Assembly (NCBI RefSeq): GCF_000725285.1
Contig: NZ_CP007161.1
Coordinates: forward strand, 1,225,911 to 1,289,910
DNA from: Virgibacillus sp. SK37
Lineage (GTDB): Bacteria; Bacillota; Bacilli; Bacillales; Amphibacillaceae
Direction: 5' to 3'
DNA length: 64,000 bases
Of the stretch, positions 41,450-50,822 are shown piece after piece (positions within the stretch are counted from its first letter, which is position 1; each line of letters opens with the position of its first letter). The notes under the pieces are model-generated. The model saw nothing but the letters and a program-made list of their open reading frames with translations, did not search any database and had not been told where the DNA came from. A program made the translations under genes and the position numbers.

Positions 41450-41905
41450 CTACATATGTTGCGCATGGAGACCTAGTTTTTTTACCTGTTCAATTAGTTC
41501 TTTTTTTTCATTTATGTCCAGCCCGCCAAAAATTTCTTTTATAGCATTACTATGCTTCGGAAAAATCTGATTCATCAATTTTGTGCCACTAGGTGTAATC
41601 GTAGCATGTGTTACACGTCGATCTTTCGGACAAGGCTTTCTCTTTATTAAGTCTTTCTTCTCTAATTTGTCTACAACATAGGTGATACTGCTACTTGCAA
41701 TTAATACTTTTTCACCAATTTTTTGAATCGGCTGGTCGCCTTTATTATAGACTAGTTCTAGAACAGCAAACTCAGTTGGATTTAAATTAAATGATTTTAT
41801 ATCTTCTTCGGCACGTGCCCTAATTGATTGTAATGCTCGAGTTAGTACAACAAATGCCTTTAAAGACAACTCCTCATCATATAAATCTGGGTTCTCGATA
41901 TTCAT
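41450..41905 (-). CDS. mhqR: MarR-family regulator, MhqR-like
   Basis: Predicted 151 residues. Winged helix with IQKIGEKVLIASSSITYVVDKLEKKDLI (recognition region) and the wing KRKPCPKDRRVTHATITPSGTKL. MhqR of B. subtilis represses azoreductase and ring-cleavage genes until quinones modify or displace it. The downstream genes and the palindromic sites fit. A cysteine is present in KRKPCPKDRR. Start supported by AAGGAGCGAG. Confidence 0.9.
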   Translation of the reverse strand: MNIENPDLYDEELSLKAFVVLTRALQSIRARAEEDIKSFNLNPTEFAVLELVYNKGDQPIQKIGEKVLIASSSITYVVDKLEKKDLIKRKPCPKDRRVTHATITPSGTKLMNQIFPKHSNAIKEIFGGLDINEKKELIEQVKKLGLHAQHM

Positions 41906-41918
41906 GACTCGCTCCTTT

Positions 41919-41936
41919 TATCTCGAATTCAAGATA
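41919..41936 (-). promoter_or_regulatory. MhqR operator in front of mhqR
   Basis: TATCTCGAATTCAAGATA, an 18-bp palindrome with one mismatch, 14 bases upstream of the mhqR start and therefore on its promoter. It should mediate autorepression. Confidence 0.8.
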
Positions 41937-42193
41937 AATTAATCATAGTACACTGTTTGAGATGTGTCAACACATTGCTTATTGAAACTTTTATAATTGC
42001 AAGTACACGAAGGCTAGCGTGTTAATATAGTTATCTTATTCCTTCTTTTCTAATGTTTTAAATGCAGTGTTATGTATGTAATATCAGAAAAGTGCGAATC
42101 ACATTAAGTATTCCTAATATGTATCGCGAAAGATAGGGGTTCATGGTAAAATAATAGTCTATTAAACTATTAAACAAAAGGATATGAGCTATC

Positions 42194-43627
42194 ATGATTA
42201 AACGTATAAAGTTACCCGGATGGATTGTCATTATTTCGCTATTTCTGTTACTTATTGTGGGAGTAGTTTCGATGATGCAGGGATCATCTGAAGCAAAAGA
42301 GAAAACAGAAGACTATAGTGTATATCCAGGATTGAACATAAAGACGAAGACGAAAGAAACAGATTTATATACCTTTTCGGTCAGTCAACCGTATACAGAA
42401 CATAAACAAATTAATAAAGTTATTGATGAATGGGTTGATCAACAAAAAACTGATTTTACATCTGAGATAAACATAATGGAAGACTTCCTTAAGAAAAATG
42501 AATTCCGTGCACACTTAAATATCCAAGTGGAAACGGAAAAAATAGCTGATCAAATCTATACGCTTGAATTCGAGGCATATCAAATAACAGGTGGGGCTAA
42601 CGGGATGACAAAGGTAAAACCGTTTATCCTTGATTTGAATCAAAATAAAATGTTACAGCTTGGTGATGTGTTGCAAGTGAAGGAAGCTTCGATAAAGGAA
42701 ATCCAAAAGCTCATTATGAAAGAATTGAATAGTAACAAAGAAATCAATGATTATATCTTTGAGGAATTGGCCAAAGAGGCAATAAAGAATCCTGATAACT
42801 GGAAGTGGTCTATCAGCCGGGATAAGATGGGCGTTTACTTTGATGAATATGAAATAGCCGCAGGTGCAGCAGGTAGGATAAAAGTTGAAATTCCTATGAA
42901 AAAAATCAAGCCATATCTAAATAAAGATTTTGTGGAAAAGATCGATATAACGTTCCCTGAGGAAAAAAACAATAAAGAAGAAGAAAAGCATTCAGAGGAC
43001 ATGGTAGAGCTTGATCCAAATGGAAAGTATGTAGCGCTAACCTTTGATGATGGTCCACATCCAAAAGTGACACCTCAAATTCTCGCTACGCTGAAAAAGC
43101 ATGATGCCAAAGCAACCTTTTTTATGCTTGGCAGTCAGGTGGACTATTATCCAACTCTGGCGAATGAGGTAGCAGAAGCAGGTCATGAAATCGGTGATCA
43201 TACGATGAATCACCAGGATCTAACTATTTTAGGAATAGATCAAATCCAGGCTGAGGTGCAACAGTCCAACAGTGTTATTAAAAAGGCCGCAGGAAGGACT
43301 CCGAATTTATTGCGTCCACCGTATGGTGCGTTAAACGATAATGTGAAACAGATTGCAGCAAATATGGAACTTCCTATTATTATGTGGTCCGTGGATTCAC
43401 TGGATTGGAAGAGTCGTAATGCAACAGCGGTAAATGAGGAAGTGATGGCTAATGTTGCGCCAGGTTCCATTGTATTATTGCACGACATTCACCCATCTAC
43501 TGCAGAAGCATTACCGGAATTGTTGACTACGCTGGAGAAACAAGGGTATCAGATGGTCACTGTTTCACAGCTGCTAGAACTGTGGGAGGACAAAGGGGTC
43601 GGACCGCATTACGGTAATATAAAATAG
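42194..43627 (+). CDS. pdaC: Peptidoglycan N-acetylmuramic acid deacetylase, PdaC-like
   Basis: Predicted 477 residues. N-terminal signal anchor (about 10-30), a DUF4163/DUF3298 region (about 45-260) and a C-terminal NodB domain. Catalytic residues: Asp285-Asp286 in TFDDGPHP, His336 and His340 in HTMNH, RPPYGALND motif 3 and LHDIHPS motif 5. Same architecture and length as B. subtilis PdaC (YjeA). Acts on cell-wall glycan outside the membrane. Single gene with terminator at 43732. Confidence 0.93.
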   Translation: MIKRIKLPGWIVIISLFLLLIVGVVSMMQGSSEAKEKTEDYSVYPGLNIKTKTKETDLYTFSVSQPYTEHKQINKVIDEWVDQQKTDFTSEINIMEDFLKKNEFRAHLNIQVETEKIADQIYTLEFEAYQITGGANGMTKVKPFILDLNQNKMLQLGDVLQVKEASIKEIQKLIMKELNSNKEINDYIFEELAKEAIKNPDNWKWSISRDKMGVYFDEYEIAAGAAGRIKVEIPMKKIKPYLNKDFVEKIDITFPEEKNNKEEEKHSEDMVELDPNGKYVALTFDDGPHPKVTPQILATLKKHDAKATFFMLGSQVDYYPTLANEVAEAGHEIGDHTMNHQDLTILGIDQIQAEVQQSNSVIKKAAGRTPNLLRPPYGALNDNVKQIAANMELPIIMWSVDSLDWKSRNATAVNEEVMANVAPGSIVLLHDIHPSTAEALPELLTTLEKQGYQMVTVSQLLELWEDKGVGPHYGNIK

Positions 43628-43731
43628 AACAGGGCGTTAAACAGAAATGGACATCATCACCGTGTTTCTCGCTTTATTAAGAAGTAATTAATGACTATTA
43701 TTCGCATTGTGATGAAAATGATTTTTATGTT

Positions 43732-43772
43732 AAAGGACGCATTTCCTAAATAAGGATGTGCGTCCTTTTTTT
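43732..43772 (+). terminator. Rho-independent terminator after pdaC
   Basis: AAAGGACGCA / TGCGTCCTTT with an inner TCCT / AGGA pair, followed by seven T. Confidence 0.9.
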
Positions 43773-44022
43773 GGTTTGAAAATATAAGTAGGGGTTGTTT
43801 TCTATAAAATATGTACTTTGAACCTTAAAGCATTATTTTTTACTATCATTGTAAAAACTGCTTCAAAGGATACTAATTGTCCATTAGTCTCTCATTAGTG
43901 AACAAAAACTTCTCTATTCACTGTCATCATATATATAGCAATAGGTCTTTTTCTCCGTGAACAAGTATAGTAGACTTGTAGAATAAGCTTTTTCTGAAAA
44001 TGAAACAAGGATGTGAGGCGCT
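43773..44022. other. Intergenic stretch before msrA
   Basis: About 250 bases without an open gene. AGTGAACAAAAA...TTCACT (about 43898-43922) forms a hairpin of the same kind as the 52-bp repeats at 31219 but with different sequence. The msrA promoter should lie here. Confidence 0.35.
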
Positions 44023-44493
44023 ATCGAAGTAGTATATTTTGCCGGTGGATGTTTATGGGGAGTGCAAGCTTTTATAAAAACATTACCAGGAGTAACTTTT
44101 ACAGAAGCCGGAAGAGCGAATGGCACAAGTCAGACACTTGATGGAGATTATGATGGCTATGCTGAATGTGTGAAAACTGAATTTGATCCAGAAGTTGTAA
44201 CAATCAGGGAATTAATGGGTTATTTTTTTGAGATTATTGATCCATACAGTGTGAATAAACAAGGTCAGGATGTCGGTGAGAAGTACAGAACAGGAGTATA
44301 CAGTGAAAATCCTGAGCACTTAAAAGAAGCTGAGGCCTTCCTTCGTGAGCGAGACGATTATGACCGTATCGTTGTGGAAGTGCTCCCCCTTACAAACTAC
44401 GTGAAAAGTGCCGAGGAACATCAAGATCGATTAGCCAAATGTCCGAATGATTATTGTCATATTCCAGAAGAATTGTTAAGTAAGTATAAGTAG
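44023..44493 (+). CDS. msrA: Peptide methionine sulfoxide reductase MsrA, apparent ATC start
   Basis: The protein must begin before the catalytic motif GGCLWG (Cys10 counted from 44023). The frame is closed by TGA at 44014-44016, and the only codon at correct distance from the ribosome binding site (GGATGTGAGG) is ATC 44023, giving IEVVYFAGGCLWGVQAF. GTG 44062 would remove the active site. 156 residues, shorter than typical MsrA (about 175), but motifs GYFFEIIDPYSVNKQGQDVG and EEHQDR are present. Repairs oxidised methionine. Either a rare start codon or a point mutation. Confidence 0.75.
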   Translation: MEVVYFAGGCLWGVQAFIKTLPGVTFTEAGRANGTSQTLDGDYDGYAECVKTEFDPEVVTIRELMGYFFEIIDPYSVNKQGQDVGEKYRTGVYSENPEHLKEAEAFLRERDDYDRIVVEVLPLTNYVKSAEEHQDRLAKCPNDYCHIPEELLSKYK

Positions 44494-44641
44494 GCAGAAC
44501 GGAAAACACATCAATAAAATCTTTATATGTTTTACTAGTAAAAGCTAAATTCTCAGGGTAGAACTTGATAACCATACTTCAATTAGATGGCATGTATCTT
44601 CCATCCCCACCTGCAAAAAACTTATTCAGGATGTGAGTGTA

Positions 44642-45130
44642 ATGAGAATGACTTACAAAGGATTACTGGGCATATTACTTGGTTTACCCCTTGGTTACAC
44701 CGCTCTATTTTTAATCATTCGTTTTTGGAATGAGCAATTCAATTGGTCACAATGGTTATATGGTATGACAGGTGGCATGGCAGGTATTTGTATTCTGTTA
44801 TTGTATGTGAGAGTGAGAAGCATAAACGATAAATATAAGAAAAGGTATAAACTTTTCTTAGCACTGGATATTTTGTTAAGTGGTGTAGCAGCTTATTTCA
44901 TTTTACGAGTACCATTCGTAGTTTCAAGTGAATTGCTGAGTATAAATCCTTCATTTCAAGCAATGAGCAAATCGCTTTTGGGCTTGACAACTTCTTTAGG
45001 ATTACTGTTTATGGTGCGAAACATTGAAATGGTAGTTACTAATCAAAAAGAACATATGACATTATTATTTTTTACAACCATCCTTCTCCTTAGCGTGTCT
45101 GTGTATATCGTGATAACTGGAATTATATAG
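44642..45130 (+). CDS. Membrane protein, five spans
   Basis: Predicted 162 residues from ATG 44642; GTG 44633 also possible (AGGATGTGAG overlaps). Hydrophobic segments near 9-28, 37-57, 68-88, 105-122 and 132-158. No family recognised. Confidence 0.6.
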   Translation: MRMTYKGLLGILLGLPLGYTALFLIIRFWNEQFNWSQWLYGMTGGMAGICILLLYVRVRSINDKYKKRYKLFLALDILLSGVAAYFILRVPFVVSSELLSINPSFQAMSKSLLGLTTSLGLLFMVRNIEMVVTNQKEHMTLLFFTTILLLSVSVYIVITGII

Positions 45131-45185
45131 TAGGCTCGTCTATAAACTTAAAAATTCTAAGGCAATAAACTTTTTTACAAAGGAT

Positions 45186-45644
45186 ATGAAAATGATGTGC
45201 AGCATTTCTATAAGAAATATTAATAACAGCAATGAAAGTGCAGTTAGAAAAATAACCTTGAAAGAAGATCAGAAAATTTTCATTGAATCTGTGGATGAAT
45301 GCCTGGCCGAAGCAAACACAGTAGCTCAATGGCGGCCAGTAGCCATTTATAATGAAGAAGTAGTAATTGGTTTTGCCATGTATGGATCATTTGGTCCAAA
45401 TAAAGACACATGGATTGATCGGATTATCATTGATAAAAAATACCAAGGGAATGGCTTCGGCAAAAAAGCAATGCTCAGGCTAATTGAAATCGTGTCTAAG
45501 GAATATGGAGTTAAAGACATACACTTAAGTATTGTAGAAGAAAATAAAGTAGCCCGGCACCTATATGAGAGCATTGGTTTTAAGTATATAAATGAGAAAG
45601 ACCCGAATGGAGAACTTATATTTAAATATACAGTGAAGCAGTAG
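45186..45644 (+). CDS. GNAT acetyltransferase, spermidine/diamine type
   Basis: Predicted 152 residues, ATG 45186 after AAAGGAT. The segments RPVAIYNEEVVIGFAMYG and DRIIIDKKYQGNGFGKKAM (acetyl-CoA loop Q-G-N-G-F-G-K) and LSIVEENKVARHLYESIGF resemble Bacillus BltD/SpeG-type polyamine acetyltransferases. Acceptor not proven. Confidence 0.82.
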   Translation: MKMMCSISIRNINNSNESAVRKITLKEDQKIFIESVDECLAEANTVAQWRPVAIYNEEVVIGFAMYGSFGPNKDTWIDRIIIDKKYQGNGFGKKAMLRLIEIVSKEYGVKDIHLSIVEENKVARHLYESIGFKYINEKDPNGELIFKYTVKQ

Positions 45645-45669
45645 CAAGCAGTTGAAGGGAGAGAGAAGT

Positions 45670-45861
45670 TTGACTGAAAATAATGAAGAACAAAACAAAC
45701 CCTTTAATGATGCAATGGAACACCAGCAAAATGTGGAAGGAGATCCCATCCCACATAGCGGAGAACTTCCACTCCCCATCAAAATTATTGGCTATTTTCT
45801 AATTGGAGGAATTATTTTGATTCTAGTGTTTGGTTTAGTTGGGAACTTTTTGTTTAACTAA
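45670..45861 (+). CDS. Small single-span protein
   Basis: Predicted 63 residues from TTG 45670 after GAAGGGAGAGA. Acidic, Asn/Gln-rich N-terminal half, then one span IKIIGYFLIGGIILILVFG. No family recognised. Confidence 0.55.
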   Translation: MTENNEEQNKPFNDAMEHQQNVEGDPIPHSGELPLPIKIIGYFLIGGIILILVFGLVGNFLFN

Positions 45862-45908
45862 ATTTTTGTACTGATAAGTTGCTACACGAGACTGTGAATG
45901 AAGCATAG

Positions 45909-45960
45909 CAAGTCAATCGTATTTTTTGTATAATTAAGAAAAATGTGATTGACTTGTTTA
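45909..45960 (+). terminator. Terminator-like hairpin
   Basis: CAAGTCAATC / GATTGACTTG with inner ATTTTTT / AAAAAT. Long stem, weak T-tail (TTTAG). Confidence 0.6.
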
Positions 45961-45998
45961 GATTTGCCACCAATTTCACCCTTTTTGGAGGTGAGTGA

Positions 45999-46187
45999 AT
46001 GAGTGAAAATAAGAGGACACCTGAAGAACAAAGAGAAAAATTGAGACAGGAGGAATTAAAGCAACCTTCCAGCAGTATTCACGGAAGTAATCTGTCTGAT
46101 TTAGTGGGTGGGTTGAGCTGGAAAGGAACTGGCGTTATTATTCTTATATTAATTATTATTTTGGTTGGGTATGTTTTATTTCGGTGA
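45999..46187 (+). CDS. DUF6366-like small membrane protein
   Basis: Predicted 62 residues, ATG 45999 after GGAGGTGAG. Charged N-terminus with EEQREKLRQEELKQPSS, then SNLSDLVGGLSWKGTGVII and one span. This matches my memory of the small DUF6366 family of Bacillaceae. Function unknown. Confidence 0.7.
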   Translation: MSENKRTPEEQREKLRQEELKQPSSSIHGSNLSDLVGGLSWKGTGVIILILIIILVGYVLFR

Positions 46188-46240
46188 ATATCTCTAGAAA
46201 CGAATACATGGCTATTTTACAAATAATCGCAGGTGATAGA

Positions 46241-46600
46241 ATGGGTCTCTACTATGAAAGTACTTTAAACGTACTCAAAAAAAATTTCATGCTAGTAATA
46301 ATGGCAATCGTCTTGTTGATTCCTACCTTTTTCTTATGGGCGGGCGTGCCTTTCTTTATCATTGGAGGTTTAGTTGAAAATTTGATTTCTAGTCAAGTAC
46401 TTGTTTTTATAAGTATTTCTCTCTCAGGTGGATTTTTCTTTTCCTTATACTTTTTGCCATTCCTTTATAAAATTGCAAAACAACTAGCGAACATTACTCA
46501 AATTGGTGTAGGGAACTTTCTTCTCCGCATACACACAACCTTTATCTTTATCTGTTCTGTCGTGTATGGCATTACTATATTTGTGATTTTTCAATATTAA
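46241..46600 (+). CDS. Membrane protein, three to four spans
   Basis: Predicted 119 residues from ATG 46241 (CAGGTGATAG upstream). The frame is open from GTG 46184, which overlaps the stop of the previous gene and would add 19 residues, so the start is uncertain. Spans near 14-34, 44-68, 92-116. No family recognised. Confidence 0.55.
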   Translation: MGLYYESTLNVLKKNFMLVIMAIVLLIPTFFLWAGVPFFIIGGLVENLISSQVLVFISISLSGGFFFSLYFLPFLYKIAKQLANITQIGVGNFLLRIHTTFIFICSVVYGITIFVIFQY

Positions 46601-46654
46601 AGAGTTTGAGAATGAAATCTAGAATAACAATTCATGGAGAGAGGAGAGGATTCC

Positions 46655-47668
46655 GTGACTGAATTTTCCGTGAAAATAATCCAGCTTAGGGATACTTCGT
46701 TTAACATTGGAAGAAAACTTGGAAACAATTTGCAAGGAAATGCGTTAGTTGATATTTTTGAATCTGTTACGAAACCAGCGATAGACTATAAAAATATGAC
46801 ATCCATTTTTTCTGCATTAGCTCCTCATTTATTGGATGAGTTAGAAGGATTGGCAGAAGGACTAGGAATTTCAAGTGAAAAAGCTGCTGCTTTATTTAGT
46901 GGCTATGATGTACCGAAGACAGATGCGATGGGCTGCTCTGCGATTATGACAAAGGATTATTATGTTAGGAATTATGATTTTTCCCCTGCTCTCTATGACG
47001 GATTGTTCAGCCTTATTCAAAGTGATGCCGCGTTTGCAACGGCAGGATATAACCTTCAATTATTAGGTAGACATGATGGGATCAATCAGCATGGATTAGT
47101 GGCAGGCCTCCATTTTGTAAGTAATCATGGCTACATGACAGGGATCTCTGCCTGGACGGCAATACGAATGATTTTGGATATGTGTTCCACTGTGGACGAT
47201 GCCGTTCAACTGTTGAAGGAAATCCCACACGCAGCTTGCTATAATTTTTCTCTCGGTGATAAACATGGCAAGATGGCTGTAGTAGAAGCTAGCCCGGAGA
47301 ATATTGCAGTCAGATCTGACGAGCCGACACTAGCTTGTTTGAACCATTTCCAGGTGGGACAGCTAGAAGAAAAGAATAGAGAAAGCATTGACGGATCGGT
47401 CACACGCAATAATTATATGAAACAATTGTCTACGAAGAAAATGACCCACGAAAACATGTTTGATGAGTTTAGAAATATACGCTCTCCTTTATTTTTTACT
47501 GACTATGAAAATATGTTTGGGACGCTTCATACCATTTCATACGCTTATTACAATACTCAAATAAAGACGACCATTGCACAGAGTGATCAAATATTGGAAA
47601 TAAACTTCCAGGACTGGGTGGAGGGAAAAGATGTAACTGAAAAGAAGCTAATTGGGATGATCGATTAA
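46655..47668 (+). CDS. C45 autoproteolytic acyltransferase/hydrolase
   Basis: Predicted 337 residues from GTG 46655 (GAGAGGAGAGGA upstream). Ntn-hydrolase fold: the precursor is cut before Cys94 in MGCSAIM, followed by YYVRNYDFSP (Arg and Asp typical of the family) and LLGRHDGINQHGL, with NHF near 235. It resembles acyl-CoA:6-aminopenicillanate acyltransferase-like and choloylglycine hydrolase-like enzymes, cleaving or forming amides. Substrate unknown. Confidence 0.82.
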   Translation: MTEFSVKIIQLRDTSFNIGRKLGNNLQGNALVDIFESVTKPAIDYKNMTSIFSALAPHLLDELEGLAEGLGISSEKAAALFSGYDVPKTDAMGCSAIMTKDYYVRNYDFSPALYDGLFSLIQSDAAFATAGYNLQLLGRHDGINQHGLVAGLHFVSNHGYMTGISAWTAIRMILDMCSTVDDAVQLLKEIPHAACYNFSLGDKHGKMAVVEASPENIAVRSDEPTLACLNHFQVGQLEEKNRESIDGSVTRNNYMKQLSTKKMTHENMFDEFRNIRSPLFFTDYENMFGTLHTISYAYYNTQIKTTIAQSDQILEINFQDWVEGKDVTEKKLIGMID

Positions 47669-47731
47669 TTTCTTTGTGTTTTGTGTTTCTTTGAATGCAC
47701 ATATAGCGTCAGTTAAAGAGGGGAGATAAAC

Positions 47732-48232
47732 ATGCTCAAAAAAAGACGGATTAAAATTACGATAAAGGATATTACAACAGAGGATACGATTAATTGTGCC
47801 ACATTTTATTATCATTTTAAGGATATATATGACTTATTGGATAAAGCATTACCCGAAGTATTACTAGTAAATTTGAATTATGATTATTATCAAAATAACG
47901 AACTAAATGAAGCAACGTAGGTCAGCATCCTTATAGCTGTCACCAATTTTTAAACGTCGTTATCTAATCGTTGCCATAGAGGCCACGAAGATACCATTGC
48001 ACGTATTATTAGAGAACAGCTTGAATTCATCTTTCGTAATCTGTTGTTAAAACAGTTTCCAACTGAAGTTGAAGACGACTTAAAAGTTACTGCGGTCATG
48101 TTAAGTTGGGGTATTTACAGTACTTCTGTAGAACGGAGAAGAAATAAAGAGAATTTGCCGCCGGAAATGTTTATTAAATCAGCCATCCCCTATATAATGT
48201 CTGGAATTAATAGTGTGTCTAATCAGCAATAG
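47732..48232 (+). pseudogene. Broken TetR-family regulator gene
   Basis: ATG 47732 after AGAGGGGAG leads to a fragment ending CATFYYHFKDIYDLLDKAL, the HTH and following helix of TetR proteins, with the first helices shortened. After a stop at about 47920 the later part is in another frame and reads RNLLLKQFPTEVEDDL and PPEMFIKSAIPYIMSG, typical of a TetR C-terminal domain. At least one deletion and a frame change separate them. Confidence 0.7.
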
Positions 48233-48298
48233 AGGGCAATTGCTGGATATCATGAAAGCTCACCCAAGGCCATTTGCAAAAAGAGGAGGTAGCTACTG

Positions 48299-48834
48299 AT
48301 GACTGTTGAACATGAATATTTAAAGGTTGTGAAGGAACGATTTGAAAACGTCAAAGATTTAGGTGATAAAACAATAAGTCAATTATCAGAGGAAGATCTG
48401 CGCTGGAAGCTAAACAAATCTTCAAATAGTATCGCGACTATTGCAAAACATGTAAGCGGAAATATGATTTCCAGATGGACGGACTTTTTAACTACAGATG
48501 GGGAAAATCTTCGAGAAATCGTGATAAGGAATTTGTAGATAATATATCTTCAAAAGAAGAAATGATCACGATCTGGGAAAAAGGGTGGACCACACTTTTT
48601 CATACATTGAACGGATTAGAAGACCAAGATTTATTAAAAGATATAACTATTCGTGGGGAGAACCACACTGTTTTAGAAGCAATCGAGAGACAAATGGCTC
48701 ATTACGCTTATCATGTAGGTCAGATTGTTTATATTGGGAAGCAATTAAAAGAGGAAAAATGGGAAACCCTTAGCATCCCAATAGGAGAATCTGAAGCGTA
48801 CGTGCAGCAAGCATTAAAAAAGCACTCATATTAA
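48299..48834 (+). pseudogene. DinB/DUF1572-family gene with a one-base frameshift
   Basis: First part (48299-48538) reads VEHEYLKVVKERFENV and NMISRWTDFLTTDGE; the second, in a +1 frame from about 48503, reads KSSRNRDKEFVDNISSKEEM and QMAHYAYHVGQIVYIGKQL. Joined, they give one complete DUF1572 (DinB-like) protein of about 177 residues with its metal-binding HYAYHVGQ motif. The break is in GGGGAAAA at 48497-48504; one extra A restores the frame. Mutation or sequencing error. Confidence 0.8.
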
Positions 48835-49014
48835 CGATTTACCTCTCCCTTATAAGCTTCATTTCTTTCTTTTGCAAAGGCAGATCGTATCATTAGTTAT
48901 CGGAATTTTGGTACTATATCCCTTCTGTAAAACAGAGAATAGGCATATTTATTCGTTTTCAGAAAAATTAAACTAAAACCTATTAAACTATTATTAAATA
49001 TGCTAAAGTACGTA

Positions 49015-49040
49015 TATGCGATCGCATAGTAAGCGCTTAC
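49015..49040 (+). promoter_or_regulatory. Two adjacent palindromes upstream of the protease
   Basis: TATGCGATCGCATA (49015-49028) and GTAAGCGCTTAC (49029-49040), both perfect and directly abutting. The second resembles a catabolite-responsive element (the AAGCGCTT core is the CcpA type). They lie 35 bases upstream of the protease start and probably control it. Confidence 0.6.
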
Positions 49041-49074
49041 GGAAATTTAGTAATAGAAAGGTGTTAGTACAATA

Positions 49075-50760
49075 ATGAAGGGGAAAATAAAAAAGATTGT
49101 AGCTGGAACAGCACTAACAGTAAGCTTAACCATACCAAATTTTGCATATTCTACAGATGCAGCAGAAATGAGCAATAAAGATCTTCAGGAAATGAAAGAA
49201 ATGACAAAATCACATTTCAATCTTGTATGGAATAAAGATAGTAATGGCACAACAGCACCAACATTTGTCTCCGGGAAATTATCAGGGGAACCAGTAAAAG
49301 GTGTCCGTGATATAAAACAATATATAAATAGTAAAAAAGATCTTTATCAACTAAATCCGGAGACAGAGCTTTCTTTTGTTAAAAAGTCGAAAGATGAGCT
49401 TGGGATGACACATTACGAATTTATACAATCTGTTCATGGTATTCCTGTATACGGTGCAAAATTCAACGTTCATACAAATAATCAAGACATTGTTACCGCG
49501 GTTACGGGGAAAGTTCATCCGTCGGCCGGAAAGAATATAAGCAAAAAACAAAAAGCAGATTTATCAAAAAAAGATGCAATCGATCAAGCATGGCAATCAA
49601 TTAATAGGACGAAAGAGGATACAAAAGCAAAGAAAGCCGATAAGAAGGCATTAAAAGAGGCTGGTAATCTAGCAGATTCACATGTCAAAAATACTGCAGA
49701 AAATGCAGAACTAGTTGTTTATGCGCAAGATGGTCTGAGTAAATTGGCCTATCATGTCGAACTCCAATTCATTTATCCGGAACCAGGGAACTGGCAAATT
49801 TTTATTGACGCAAAAGACGGTTCTGTGATTGATTCATACAATGCTGTAACAGATGCCCGAGCGGCAAATGGGTATGGATATGGGGTGCTCGGGAATTACC
49901 AAGAACTGAATACGTATTTATCCAATGGAACATATTACCTGTATGATGTGACTAAACCAATGAACGGTGTTATAGAAACGTTTACTTCACAAAACGGGAC
50001 AAGCCTGCCAGGATATCGCTCGTCTGATAGTGATAATGCATTTACTGCAAAAAGCCAAAGGGCTGCTGTTGATGCTCATGCTTATGCTGATAGAGTATAT
50101 GACTACTACTATAATACATTCAACCGAAATAGCTTTGATAATAATGGTTCAAGTATCCGATCGACCGTAAATTATGGTTCCAACTATAACAATGCGTTTT
50201 GGAATGGACAACAAATGGTCTATGGTGATGGGGATGGATCAACATTTGCGCCTCTTTCCGGCGCGCTTGATGTGGTAGCACATGAGTTAACACATGCGGT
50301 CACTGAGCATACAGCAGGACTCGTTTATCAAGATCAACCTGGGGCATTGAATGAGTCGATGTCAGACGTATTTGCTGTGTTTGTAGAAGGGGATAATTAT
50401 GATATTGGGGAAGATGTTTATACACTTGGCCGATCAGGTGATGCACTAAGAAGTCTATCTGATCCAACAAAATATGGCCAACCAGACCATATGAGAGATT
50501 ATGTTAATACAAGCTCTGATAATGGAGGCGTACACACAAACAGCGGGATTCCAAATAAAGCCGGTTACTTAACGATTAACAGCATAGGTGCTGAAAAAGC
50601 AGAAAAAATCTACTACCGTGCGTTAACTGTATACATGGGACCTTATAGTGACTTTAGCGACACACGTGCAGCCTTGCTTCAAGCTGCAGCTGATTACTAT
50701 GGCCATGGTTCAGAATACCAAGCTGTAGCGAATGCTTGGACTAATGTTGGGGTGAACTAA
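49075..50760 (+). CDS. Secreted M4 metalloprotease (thermolysin/bacillolysin family)
   Basis: Predicted 561 residues. Signal peptide (about 1-30), FTP propeptide domain (about 55-130), PepSY-type propeptide (about 150-260) and mature protease from about 265. Zinc site HELTH (403-407) with Glu427 in NESMSDVF, and the catalytic His in GVHTNSGIPNKAGY near 490. Degrades extracellular proteins after autoprocessing. RBS AAAGGTG is modest. The adjacent gene encodes a BsuPI-domain lipoprotein. Confidence 0.95.
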   Translation: MKGKIKKIVAGTALTVSLTIPNFAYSTDAAEMSNKDLQEMKEMTKSHFNLVWNKDSNGTTAPTFVSGKLSGEPVKGVRDIKQYINSKKDLYQLNPETELSFVKKSKDELGMTHYEFIQSVHGIPVYGAKFNVHTNNQDIVTAVTGKVHPSAGKNISKKQKADLSKKDAIDQAWQSINRTKEDTKAKKADKKALKEAGNLADSHVKNTAENAELVVYAQDGLSKLAYHVELQFIYPEPGNWQIFIDAKDGSVIDSYNAVTDARAANGYGYGVLGNYQELNTYLSNGTYYLYDVTKPMNGVIETFTSQNGTSLPGYRSSDSDNAFTAKSQRAAVDAHAYADRVYDYYYNTFNRNSFDNNGSSIRSTVNYGSNYNNAFWNGQQMVYGDGDGSTFAPLSGALDVVAHELTHAVTEHTAGLVYQDQPGALNESMSDVFAVFVEGDNYDIGEDVYTLGRSGDALRSLSDPTKYGQPDHMRDYVNTSSDNGGVHTNSGIPNKAGYLTINSIGAEKAEKIYYRALTVYMGPYSDFSDTRAALLQAAADYYGHGSEYQAVANAWTNVGVN

Positions 50761-50769
50761 ATTTATAAA

Positions 50770-50800
50770 GATAATACCGGCTCATTGCCGGTATTATCTC
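50770..50800 (+). terminator. Hairpin terminator after the protease gene
   Basis: GATAATACCGG / CCGGTATTATC, an 11-bp perfect stem with a 7-base loop. The T-tail is short (TCTC). Confidence 0.75.
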
Positions 50801-50822
50801 TCACTAAACTGGAGGTGAGGGA

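Noticed and set aside
43622-43645. Array repeat after pdaC
   Set aside because: GAACAGGGCGTTAAAC resembles a left end, but no inner arm or GGGCCAGATTG follows.
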